Assembly (NCBI RefSeq): GCF_963678635.1
Contig: NC_087062.1
Location: 72,631,345-72,695,344 of the forward strand
DNA from: Symsagittifera roscoffensis
Taxonomy: Eukaryota; Xenacoelomorpha; Acoela; Convolutidae
Direction: 5' to 3'
Length of the DNA stretch: 64,000 nucleotides
In this document: piece after piece, positions 45,062-56,700 of the stretch
Layout: each line of letters begins with the position of its first letter
Numbering within the stretch: position 1 is the first letter of the stretch
Translations under genes and position numbers: made by a program
The notes under the pieces: generated by a model
The model's database searches: none
Told to the model about the DNA's origin: nothing
What the model saw: the letters and a program-made list of their open reading frames with translations, nothing else

Positions 45062-47250
45062 GTATGAGGAAGGTCTTATTTTCTAGAGTGGGGGGTATTT
45101 TGGTAGTGGTTTTTTAAGCTGTAACGAGGGTTTTAGTCTCATGTCGCAAGTGAACCGAATTGGCTCCGACCGTTCGAGATAGAAAAACACACGAGATAGT
45201 GTCCCTGACTCTTGACCCAATAGTTATAGGTCCTATTTTTCTTTAACCTCATATTTGATTTAAGTAGGCGACTGTTACATTAATACAAACTTTTTACTTT
45301 ATGAAACGTCAATGTGATCTTTTCAAATAGACATCAGAATAACAGTTTTGAGATTTCTACCTGACGGTTGGTTTGTAAAAGTCTTCTCTTACATTCTGAT
45401 ATCTAAGCTAGAAATCGGTGTACTAATAGTTTTGTTGGCTTTAGTGTAAAATTTCTGATACCCAAATTTGGTTCTTCTCATCTTCTTTTCGCATTTTCTG
45501 CTTCTGCTTTTCCTTTTGCATAATTCGATCTCTTTTTGCTGCCTCGGCTTTTGCACTGGTAGAATTGCAGTGAAGTCTTGGTGACTTCGGTTTTAGTACA
45601 TGTTCTGATATGATAAAATAGGATGCGAGTCTTTATTCTATTTCACTGTCGCCGCTATAATAAATGAATCGAACCAATTTTCCATCAGCCACGATGAGTC
45701 TTTAGACGCCGACGTTCAAAACACCGGGAAAACATAATCGCTCCTGTTCTCTTGATTTGTAAAACATACTGGTTCCGTATTCATTTTCCTGTGAAGTGAG
45801 AAATAGGCCGAATTCTCGTAGTGCTGAGTAATTGAAGTTACAAAAAATTTTTCTCTCTAACTAAACAGAATAGGAATTCACTGCATCTAAATTACAGTTT
45901 TAGCTGTTTAATATTATTAAACGGTCTTTTAGATTGGGCACAGCGGGTTAACCTTGACCTTGACCAGCCTAAAATCAAGTTAAAAAAATAGCAAATAAAG
46001 ATTTTCTAGCTACTGTCGTAAAAGTACCCCACAAATCAAGGTCGCAGTTTTAAGTACGTTTAGCGCTCGCACTAAAAAACTTAGAAGGAAAAGCGGTAAG
46101 AAAGAAAACTTTGAGCGTTGTCAAAAATTTCTGAAATTAACAATGACATTTTTAGATAACGCAGCAGTTGCAGAAAAATGTGATTTTAAAAAACAGAATT
46201 AAAGGCAAAAATCAAAAGCTCAGTAAATGATTTTTGTTTGAGAGAACGAAAAATCAAAGTTAAACTCGACTACTTATCTCCATTTTGTCCATATGTTTTC
46301 AATCCTAATGTATTCAATTGAAATTTTTTTGCTCTATTTAATTTTTGGTGAATCGCTCCGAAAATTTTTCAGCAATCATAACTAAATAATAGTTTTTTAT
46401 TAAACTTAAGGCAAGCTTTTGAGGACACAAGGTTATTGCTTTTTTGAAAGTTGTTTGTTTTTGGATATTATTCGTTTTTTTTTCGCGGTAGAAACCTAGA
46501 TATTTTCATGGCACTGGTATCTCATCATTTCAGTTTCATATGAAAAATAATAAAAAAACAATTTACCTCCAGTTGATTCAGAAGTTTGTCATTCCTTGTC
46601 AAAAAAGTGAAGAACCGTTCACTTGAAAAATACTGGCAATAAATAACTTGAAAAACCAATTATCTGAAAAAATTGTTCGAAAAACTTAATTTAAAAACCT
46701 GCGCACTTGAATTGTTCTAAGCAATTTTTGTTTGATTGACTCCGAATCGTTAAGGATGGACACTTGATTTTGTAACTTACTTATGTACATTGAAAAACAT
46801 TTGCAAAATTTGCAAAAATTCATAACGAGACCAGGTTGTGGCACTAGATAGGCCCTCAATTGGGTGTTTGTATATCTCTAAAATCCAGAGACAATTCTTT
46901 AAACATGCTGAAATTTGTGAGAACGTTCAAAGATCAAGCATAAAAGATCAAAAGAAGAACAAAAGGAATGAACTTCTTAAAAAGTCAGCTCAAAACTCAC
47001 AAAATACACAATTTGGCCTCTCAATCTCAGCACAATTCTTCAATTATCCGCAGATAAAAACTAATCGAAAAGAGCTAGAGCTTTGTGAAAAGGTTTTGAA
47101 GAGTATAGTGGCCCTTTTCATTATGCTTGCAATACATATCGAAATTATTGAAAAATTTCAATACTGCTTATTCTTGACTGTTCCGTAAGGTAAAAACTTT
47201 AACCTTCAATTGAATTTTGAAAGCAAAAAAAATTGCAATTACGAAACATA
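45062..47250. other. AT-rich spacer of unit B, no supportable gene
   Basis: Matches 41600-42690 at first, then sequence that recurs in unit C at about 55030-56190 and again at 57570-58740. A plus frame of 116 codons (46838-47188; SIGCLYISKIQRQFF) opens at GTG and has partial counterparts at 55754-56125 and 58304-58528/58673, with indels between copies. I consider it unproven. Confidence 0.45.
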
Positions 47251-47254
47251 CCTT

Positions 47255-50200
47255 TAGCTGATCTGATTAACTCTCTCAGTTTTAAATAAAAAATCACCGT
47301 AAGCTTAGATACTTCTCAAGCACAACAATTTATCATAGTTTTTATGTATTTTTTGCATGCTTCGAGAAAATAGTGATTGTTTTGCTTAAAACTCTTTTAG
47401 TCGCTATAAAATTAGGTTCTTATGGCGATAGCATCTAATAGACATTTTTTACCGAAACTGAATTGAAATCAAACAAATTAATAGTTTTAAATATTTGAGC
47501 TCAACCACATGACATTTTTCAGACCACGTGAGATTTTGCGTCAAATTCAGTTGGTGAAACGGAAAAATAAAATAGCGCAATTTTTTTTAGGGAAGTTGAA
47601 GCTTAACAAATTTGTTGGAAGAACGGGTTCTTTTATCTTCCCGCATCTTCTGCAAATGACTAATTGAACTGTGGCAAACTTAATTGGTTTTAATACCCAT
47701 CCTTTTAAAACTGCTCGTTACAACATGAAATCTATGCCTATGGGAGAAAGGGTGAAGATCCGGCTAGTGAATGAGTAGTTGATTTAACCTTGATTTGAAA
47801 AAAAAAAAGAAACAATTAGAGCCAGCGGTTGACGCTTGGGTTTTTCTTTCGGACTGCGCAAATCAATTTTAATTGACCGTACGTAAAAACATCAACTGAA
47901 GGGAAAAGGAACTTTGAAGAAAGCCGCTTAATTCACAGACGTATAAAAAGGAAGGATATTTGTTCGTTTTTTTTCTAAAAGAGCAATGGAAAATTCGTGC
48001 TTTTAATGGGTTACTAAAGCGCGATATCGTCCATAAAAAAAGCTTAAGAACTGATTTAAATCGTTCGGAATGTAAATGAGAGGAACAAAATTGTCTTATT
48101 AGGCTCAAAATGGGCTTTTTGCTTATTGTGAGAGTGTTGGATTAAATTGAAAAAATACATTTTCAAAAAAAAAGGATCTTTTTTATTAAAGTTTTTGTTG
48201 ACAAAAAATTTTTAATTGACTGTGAACGGAAAATAGAAAAATCTTCTTTTTCATGAAACAGGATGTGGTGGATTTATTTCCAAAGCGCAGCATCAAAAAT
48301 TTTGCTCCATAATTTTTAAAGGATAGATGATCATCAAGGACCCTGTATCCAGGGCAGTGAAATTTCCAGTTGAAAGGAGTCTTGTTATAGTTGGTAACCG
48401 AGGCAGGTTTCAACAAACAATTAGGGGACGCTATCGAATTGATTTTTAAAAAACCACATCACAACTGGTTTTTAAGAAACGCACGAAGTTGAAAATTGCG
48501 CCAAATTTTCTCTCTAATTTTTGTGAATCAGCCGCGCTCAGGCTTTAGCTGATCTGATTACCTCTCTCAGTTTTAAATAATAAATCACCGTAAGCTTAGA
48601 TACTTCTCAAGCACAACAAGTTATCATAGTTTTTATGTAACTTTTGCATGCTTCGAGAAAATAGTGATTGTTTTGCTTTTTAGAAGTCGTGCTTGTGCTT
48701 AAAACTCTATTGTTTGCTATAAAATTAGGTTCTTATGGCGATAGCATCTAATAGACATTTTTTACCGAAACTCAATTGAAATCAAACAGATAAATAGTTT
48801 TAAATATTTGAGCTCAACCAAATGACATTTTTCAGACCACGTGAGATTTTGCGTCAAATTCAGTTGGTGAAACGGAAAAATAAAATAGCGCAATTTTTTT
48901 TAGGGAAGTTGAAGCTTAACAAATTTGTTGGAAGAACGGGTTCTTTTATCTTCCCGCATCTTCTGCAAATGACTAATTGAACTGTGGCAAACTTAATTGG
49001 TTTTAATACCCATCCTTTTAAAACTGCTCGTTACAACATGAAATCTATGCCTATGGGACAAAGGGTGAAGATCCGGCTAGTGAATGAGTAGTTGATTTAA
49101 CCTTGATTTGAAAAAAAAAAGAAACAATTAGAGCCAGCGGTTGACGCTTGGGTTTTTCTTTCGGACTGCGCAAATCAATTTTAATTGACCGTACGTAAAA
49201 ACATCAACTGAAGGGAAAAGGAACTTTGAAGAAAGCCGCTTAATTCACAGACGTATAAAAAGGATGGATATTTGTTCGTTTTTTTTCTAAAAGAGCAATG
49301 GAAAATTCGTGCTTTTAATGGGTTACTAAAGCGCGATATCGTCCATAAAAAAGGCTTAAGAACTGATTTAAATCGTTCGGAATGTAAATGAGAGGAACAA
49401 AATTGTCTTATTAGGCTCAAAATGGGCTTTTTGCTTATTGTGAGAGTGTTGGATTAAATTGAAAAAATACATTTTCAAAAAAAAAGGATCTTTTTTATTA
49501 AAGTTTTTGTTGACAAAAAATTTTTAATTGACTGTGAACGGAAAATAGAAAAATCTTCTTTTTCATGAAACAGGATGTGGTGGATTTATTTCCAAAGCGC
49601 AGCATCAAAAATTTTGCTCCATAATTTTTAAAGGATAGATGATCATCAAGGACCCTGTATCCAGGGAAGTGAAATTTCCAGTTGAAAGGAGTCTTGTTAT
49701 AGTTGGTAACCGAGGCAGGTTTCAACAAACAATTAGGGGACGCTATCGAATTGATTTTTAAAAAACCACATCACAACTGGTTTTTAAGAAACGCACGAAG
49801 TTGAAAATTGCGCCAAATTTTCTCTCTAATTTTTGTGAATCAGCCGCGCTCAGGCTTTAGCTGATCTGATTACCTCTCTCAGTTTTAAATAATAAATCAC
49901 CGTAAGCTTAGATACTTCTCAAGCACAACAAGTTATCATAGTTTTTATGTAACTTTTGCATGCTTCGAGAAAATAGTGATTGTTTTGCTTTTTAGAAGTC
50001 GTGCTTGTGCTTAAAACTCTATTGTTTGCTATAAAATTAGGTTCTTATGGCGATAGCATCTAATAGACATTTTTTACCGAAACTCAATTGAAATCAAACA
50101 GATAAATAGTTTTAAATATTTGAGCTCAACCAAATGACATTTTTCAGACCACGTGAGATTTTGCGTCAAATTCAGTTGGTGAAACGGTAAAATAAAATAG

Positions 50201-50800
50201 CGCAAAATTTGTTTTTTTTTAGGGAAGTTGAAGCTTAACAACTTTGTTGGAAGAACAGGTTCTTTTATCTTCCCCCATCTTCTGCAAACGACTAATTGAA
50301 CTGTGGCAAACTTTATTGGTTTTAATACTCATCCTTTTAAAACCGCTCGTTACAACATGGGCTCAAAATGAGCTTTTTGCTTATTGTGAGAGTATTAGAT
50401 TAAAATGAAAAAAAAAACATTTTCAAAAAAAGGGTCTTTTTTATTAAAGTGTCTGTTGACAAAAAATTTTTAATTGACTGTGAACGAAAAATAGAAAAAT
50501 CTTCTTTTTCATGAAACAGGATGTGGTGGATTTATTTCCAAAGCGCATCATCAAAAATTTTACTCCATAATTTTTAAAGGATAGATGATCATCAAGGACC
50601 CTGTATCCGGGGCAGTGAAATTTCCAGTTGAAAGGAGTCTCGTTATAGTTGGTAACCGAGGCAGGTTTCAACAAACAATTACGGGACGCTATCAAGTTGA
50701 ACTTTAAAAAACCACATCACAACTGGTTTTTAAGAAACGCACGAAGTTGAAAGCGCCAAAATTTCTCTTTAATTTTTGTGAATCAGCCGCGCTCAGGCTT
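47255..50800. repeat. Threefold tandem duplication of a 1.3-kb AT-rich block
   Basis: CTGATCTGATTA(A/C)CTCTCTCAG starts at about 47260, 48551 and 49863, the last two 1312 bp apart. Copies 1 and 2 are nearly identical. Copy 3 lacks an internal part and diverges. Minus-strand frames are kept: 48108-47869 and 49420-49181 (79 codons), and 48416-48186, 49728-49498 and 50695-50444 (76-83 codons, with NKTPFNWKFHCPGYRVLDDH or a near variant). No protein family is recognised. The conservation may only reflect recent duplication. Confidence 0.85.
50444..50695 (-). CDS. Unknown 83-codon frame of the 1.3-kb block
   Basis: Longest of a group of related minus-strand frames (also 48416-48186, 49728-49498 and 59900-59649). 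It begins MIASRNCLLKPASVTNYNET and contains CPGYRVLDDHLSFKNYG, a segment of protein-like composition, but ends in a Lys/Phe-rich low-complexity tail. The first frames in copies 1 and 2 are cut by a stop (TAG) before the MLKPAS start. No family is recognised and no splice context is seen. Confidence 0.2.
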   Translation of the reverse strand: MIASRNCLLKPASVTNYNETPFNWKFHCPGYRVLDDHLSFKNYGVKFLMMRFGNKSTTSCFMKKKIFLFFVHSQLKIFCQQTL

Positions 50801-51408
50801 TTGTGAGATTTTAATCAAAGGTAAAAGTGCCAGAAACTAAAGATTGAGTCGCCGAATTTGCTATTGATCGCCGCAAGTCTTAAACTTTTTTGTACTACCT
50901 TATTTTTTTTCAACTGTGCATGATGACTGAATTGAGGCTAGGACAAATTTTTTCGGAAATACTGAGTGCTTGGAAGAATTTTTCCTTATGAAAATGTGTG
51001 ATATGGTTTTAATAATTTCAGAAATCATGAATTATATTATGATAACCAGGAAAAATTTGGACTTCAGTTTTTGCAAAAAAAAAAGCTTCAAATACGTTAA
51101 AAACAGAATTTAATAGCCAAACAATTGACTAAATTGACCAAAATAGAAGCGAATAGAAGCTATTTAATTGATTTCAAATGGACTATATTTAATGTAAAAT
51201 TTGTATTAAAAAAAATGATAACCAATATTGTGTTCCAATTTGGCTAAGTGCAATATGGGAACCGATTTTATTGATAATGACTTAGGCCATTAAAGTCCAT
51301 TATAATTTGCTTTTACTTTTATTAGATTCGGGATGTGTAAAGAGTTACACTCCAGTGACCTACTCACACCAATTAGTGGGCATATTGGGAGCTTAGTTTG
51401 GCCTCGTA

Positions 51409-52855
51409 ATGAAGATTTTAGCCACACAATTTTACTGCAGTCATCTGCGAAATAGATTTTCCGTAAACAAAAAATTGATGGGACTCATAGAAAGTTGGGA
51501 TTTAAAGAATATTCGTGAAAATAGTTTTCAGAGCGTGGAGTCGTGGCCGGGGGCGTTGCAAACCACCGAGAAACACATCAGATGGTTGAAGATTGGCCCT
51601 GAGGCGGAAATGGGATTTCCCGTGAGTGAGGCTTACGGTCTGCCAGTAAAAGCAAAATCCTTGGTAGGATCAGCAATGGCCAACCTATGTGGGAGCCACT
51701 ATCCATTACAAATGGCGATGGTGGAGGTATCCAGCCAAAAGTTACTAGTGGACAAGGCCTTCTTGGTACTCAAGTGCGTACGACTGGCTCGAATGTCGCA
51801 TCATTCACATAAGCTGTTGAAGAAGATCCTGGGAACGGTGCCAAGGGAACAAAGAGATGACTTGAGTGAAATCTGGGGAGAAGAACTCTTGAGTTTGGAT
51901 GGCGAAAACACGAGTGACTTCGGGAGACAGAATACCATCGGGAAGCCAATGAACAGTCTCCCAGCACAGGAGGAAAATGATAAAACACACGAGAAGATGA
52001 TGGAATTGGAAGCTCTGCTGGAAGCTTCGGGAGAACGCAATCTCCGAAGCATCGATATTATACATGGGGAATGCCCATGCCATTGCTTGGCACAGACAGT
52101 GTGGTACCCGGAGCACTCAAACCTCTGTTTAGTGTGGGACGTGGAAGAAATTCGGTCAATCGGATTACCCGATCATCGGCAGAAGGTGACCGCCTTTGTA
52201 GTGAGTACGATGTTGGCGTTGCGATGGATCGAGGAGAATGTGACGAAATATCGGGAGTCGAAGACAGCAACTGCGGAATCGATATACGCTATTGATTATA
52301 GCAGGAGACTTGAGTTGTTTGAGACGGCGTTAAGGTATTCGCCATACCTATGGAGGTCAGGCACGTATGGAGCCGCATAAGATTCTTCCCGTGGTTTCGA
52401 GCGACATTGGCATCTTGGTTGTATATGGTAACGAAAGACCACTTGAAAAAACATAGTAAAGAATATCGACAGTTCCTGGCAGAGATAGGACCGGAAGCCT
52501 TCAAGAGACCTTTGCTAACCCATCGAAATGCAATCACGACAGGTTGGAAAAGAGTCGGTAGGGTGTCTAGAGATAATACCAAAGCGAGAGAACCGATATT
52601 GGAGGAGCACTTGGCGAAGAACGTGAGCTTGAGCCTGCTCAATTCCTTTTGCTTGAACAAGGAATCAAAAGTGAAGCGTTTACCAAATCAGACAAAGAGG
52701 TTGCAAGAGCAGAGGGGTGGATGTGATCCTTTGAACAATTAAAAGCGTGGGAAGAGATCGTAATCAGCTCCGATAATGAGGAAGCGCTGCTAAGGCAGAT
52801 CACGGTGTCAAACTCATCAGGGCCTAGCACCTCGAAAACTAGAAATACGAAATGA
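51409..52855 (+). pseudogene. Gene 3 C-terminal part, unit C, with a fused upstream reading frame
   Basis: A 323-codon frame (51409-52380) starts at ATG upstream of the unit boundary (MKILATQFYCSHLRN) and reads in frame through TTTTCAG into SVESWPGALQTTEKHIR and the conserved gene 3 motifs. A one-base loss near 52330 (GCGTTAAGG against GCGTGCAAG in unit B) shifts it to a stop. The next frame runs 52350-52742. This is the longest single open frame of the C-terminal family here. Whether the fused start is used is unknown. Confidence 0.5.
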
Positions 52856-53456
52856 GCAGGGGGTTCAATGTGGATTTCTTGAGTCATGAGAGGGAAGGGA
52901 AGGGGCTCGAGTGTGAACTCGGATAAAATCTGAGGTCACGAAAAAGAAAATTTAACGAAACAAAATATTGTTATTAATATGCTATAATTATTATATAAAT
53001 CAAATGCTGCATGACAATTTTCCGATTGGATAGGACAAAAGTAATTTTAATCATTAGCTTCAAAAGCGGAGATTCCAGGTGCAGGTCAATGCAAATTTTG
53101 ATTGCTGTTTTGCGATAGTGTGACAAGTTTATATGGTTGTGAATTTTGGGGTGTAGATAAAGTTAAAATCTGCCGCCAACTTCTGTAAATGACCACTGGA
53201 ACTGTATTTTGAGCACATCTCAGCATTCTGGGGACTCACTGGCAGACGGCAACACGCGATGAGGACATCGATCTTGAGTCCGGGGAGTATGTGCCAGTTG
53301 GTCATTTTTGGGAGAAATACAAACAACGTAATTTTGGGGTGAAATGTAATTTTTCAAAAATTCGAATTGAGCTTGTCAAGCTCAACTTTCTTGCGACAAC
53401 TGAAAATCTCAGAAATGCAAGATCAGAACAACCAAACTACAATCGCGGGAAAGTAG

Positions 53457-53738
53457 TTGAAAAAAGCAGCGGGAAATTTCTATTCGCAATTTCCAGATAT
53501 AAATCACACGAGAGTAGAGCTGTCCTATCCTGAAATAGGAAACAGAACGGTTGCGAAAGAAGAATACATTTATTCGGAGTGGACCGGAGTGAACCTTTGG
53601 TGGAAAGGCGGACAACCGAAGTCTCCTAGTGGTCCAACCAAAAACTTTAGTTCTCAGGTGAAAACTCATTTCCCTTGTTGGAATTTATTAATAGCAAACT
53701 TCTCAAGTTATTACATTTATGCTAGAGTCGCTAGTTAA
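53457..53738 (+). CDS. Conserved frame downstream of gene 3, unit C copy
   Basis: A 93-codon frame from AAAGCAGCGGG onward, reading SYPEIGNRTVAKEEYIYSEW, then WWKGGQPKSPSGPTKNF, ending SSYYIYARVAS. Unit D has the same frame at the same length with several substitutions. It opens directly after a TAG in TAGTTGAAAAAAG and has no clear ATG. Unknown function. Confidence 0.35.
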   Translation: MKKAAGNFYSQFPDINHTRVELSYPEIGNRTVAKEEYIYSEWTGVNLWWKGGQPKSPSGPTKNFSSQVKTHFPCWNLLIANFSSYYIYARVAS

Positions 53739-56700
53739 TTTAGTTACTCCAATTCTCAAGTGTGCTGTTATGTGAGTACCCAATTTAGTTTTCTAGAGTG
53801 TGTTTTATAATTATTATTTTGACGTACGGAGAGTTTTAGGTTGATCCATCTGAAATGGATCAAGGTTCCACTGTCTAACAAAAAAAAAACTGTACGGACT
53901 GTTCCGACCCCATTTTTGGGTTTTGGCGTTCGCGTATTTTGGGTATTTTGAGACCTAAGTTTGGGGACGTTCTTATTTTCTAGAGTGGGGGGGGGGGGTA
54001 TTTTGGTAGTGGTTTTTAAGCTGTAACGAGGATTTTAGTCTCATGTCGCAAGTGAACCGAATTGGCTCCGACCGTTCGAGGTAGAAAAACACATGAGATA
54101 GTGTCCCTGAATCTCGAGCCAATGGTTATAGGTCCTATTTTTCTTTAACCTCATATAAGACTTAAGTAGGCGACTGTTACATTAATCTAAACTTTTGACT
54201 TTATGAAACGTCAATGTGATTTTTTCAAATAGACATCAGAACAACTGTTTTGAGATTTTTACCTGACGGTTGGTTTGTAAAAGTCTTCTCTTACATTCTG
54301 ATATCTAAGCTAGAAATTGGTGTACTAATAATTTTGTTGGCTTTAGTGTAAAATTTCTGATACCCAAATTTGGGTCTTCTCATCTTCTTTTCGCATTTTC
54401 TGCTTCTGCTTTTCCTTTTGCAAAATTCGATCTCTTTTTGCTGTCTCGGCTTTTGCACTGGTAGAATTGCAGTGAAGTCTCGGTGACTTCTGTTTTAGTA
54501 CATGTTCTGATATGTTAAAATAGGATGCGAGTCCTTATTCTATTTTACTGTCGCCGCTATAATAAATGAATCGAACCAATTTTCCATCAGCCACGATGAG
54601 TCTTTAGACGCCGACGTTCAAAACACCGGGAAACCATAATTGGTCCTGTTCTCTTGATTTGTAAAACAAACTGGTTTTGTATTCATTTTCCTGTGAAGTG
54701 AGAAACAGGCCGATTTCTCGTATTGCTGAGTAATTTAAGTTACAAAAAAATTTTCTCTCTAACTAAACAGAATAGGAATTCACCGCATCTAAAATACAGT
54801 TTTAGCTGTTAAATATTATTATACGGTCTTTTAGATCGGGCACAGTGGGTTGACCTTGACATTGACCAGCCTAAAATCAAGTTAAAAATAATAGCAAATA
54901 AAGATTTCCTAGCTACTGTCGTAAAAGTACCCCACAAATCAAGGTCGCAGTTTTAAGTACGTTGAGCGCTCGCACTAAAAAAACTTAGACGAAAAAGTCG
55001 TAACGAAGAAAATTTTGAGCGTTTTCAAGGATTTCTGAAATTAAAGATGAGATTTTTAGATAACGCAGCAGTTGCAGAAAATAGTGATTTTAAAAAACAG
55101 AATTAAAGGCAAAAAATCAAAAGCTCAGTAATTGATTTTTGTTTGAGAGAACGAAAAATCAAAGTTAGAGTCGACTACTTATCTCCAAATTATCCACATG
55201 TTTTCCATCCTTATGTATTCAATTAGGCTTTGGGAAAACTGAAAATTTTTTGCTGTATTTTAATTTTGGTGAATCGCTCCGCAAATTTTTCAGCAATCAT
55301 AATTAAATAATAGTTTTTTTTAATCTAAAGGCAAGCTTTTGAGGACACAAGGTTATTGCTTTTTTGAAAGTTGTTTGTTTTTGGATAATATTCTTTTTTT
55401 TCGCGGTAGAAACCTAGAAATTTTCATGGCACTGGTATCTCATTATTTCAGTTTCATATGAAAAGCAATAAAAAGCAATTTACCTCCAGTTGATTCAGAA
55501 GTTTGTCATTCCTTGTCAAAAAAGTGAAGAACCATTCACTTGAAAAATACTGGCAATAAATACCTGAAAAACCATTTATCTGAAAAAATTATTTGAAAAA
55601 TTTAATTTGAAAACCTGCGCACTTGAATTGTTCTAAACAATTTTTGTTTGATTGACTCCGAGTCGTTAAGGATTGACTTTTGAATTTGTAACATATTTAT
55701 GTACATTTAAAAACATTTGCGAAATTTGCAAAATTTCATAACGATACCAGGTTGTGGCACTAGATAGGCGCTCAATTGGGTGTTTGTATATCTCTAAAAT
55801 CCAGAGACAATTATTTAAACATGCTGAAAATTGTGAGAACGTTCAAAGATCAAGCATAAAAGATCAAAAGAAGAACAAAAGGAACGAACTTCTTAAAAAG
55901 TCAGCTCAAAACTCACAAAATACACAGTTTGTCCTCTCAATCTCAGCAAAATCCTTCAATTATCCGCAAATAAAAACTAATCGAAAAAAGCTAGAGCTTT
56001 GTGAAAAGGTTTTGAAGAGTATAGTGACCCTTTTCATTGTGCTTGCAAGACATATTGAAATTATTGAAAAATGTCAATATTGCTTACTGTTGGGCAGAGC
56101 TGTAAGATTTTTGACTGTTCCGTAAGGTAAAAACTTTAACCTTCATTTGAATTTTGAAAGCCAAAAAAATTGCAATTACGAAACATACCTTTAGCTGATC
56201 TGAATACCTCTCACAGTTTTAAATAACAAATCACCGTAAGCTTAGATAATTCTCAAGCACAATAAGTTATCATAGTTTTTAAGTAACTTTTTGCATGCTT
56301 CGAGAAAATATTGATTGTTTTGCTTTATAGAAGTCGTGCTTGTGCTTAAAACTTTATTGTTCGCTATAAAATTAGGTTCTTATGACGATAGCATCTAATA
56401 GACATTATTTACCGAAACTCAATTGAAATCAAACAACTAAATATTTTTAAATATTTGAGCTCAACCAAATGACATTTTTCAGACCACGTGAGATTTTGCG
56501 TCAAATTCAGTTGGTGAAACGGAAAAATAAAATAGCGCCAAGTTTGTTTTTTAGGGAAGTTGAAGCTTAACCAATTTTTTGGAAGAACGGGTTCTTTTAT
56601 CTTCCCCCATCTTCTGCAAATGACTAATTGAACTGTGGCAAACTTTTTTGTTTTGATACTCATCCTTTTAAAACCGCTCGTTACACCATGAAATCGATGC

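Larger units (their letters stand above)
42691..51530. repeat. Tandem unit B (gene 3 end plus AT-rich spacer)
   Basis: Starts with CATGTGTCATAATACAATC, equivalent to 39043, and runs through the gene 3 C-terminus, its 3' flank and a long AT-rich spacer. Equivalent points (GCGTGGAGTCGTGG) lie at 39306, 42953, 51533 and 60733, giving unit lengths of 3647, 8580 and 9200 bp. Unit B lacks about 320 bp equivalent to 41251-41570, so the hairpin and part of the conserved frame are missing. Confidence 0.85.

Noticed and set aside
46838-47188. 116-codon plus frame as a real gene
   Set aside because: It opens at GTG, and its counterparts at 55754 and 58304 carry frame-changing indels and an inserted segment. 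No domain is visible.
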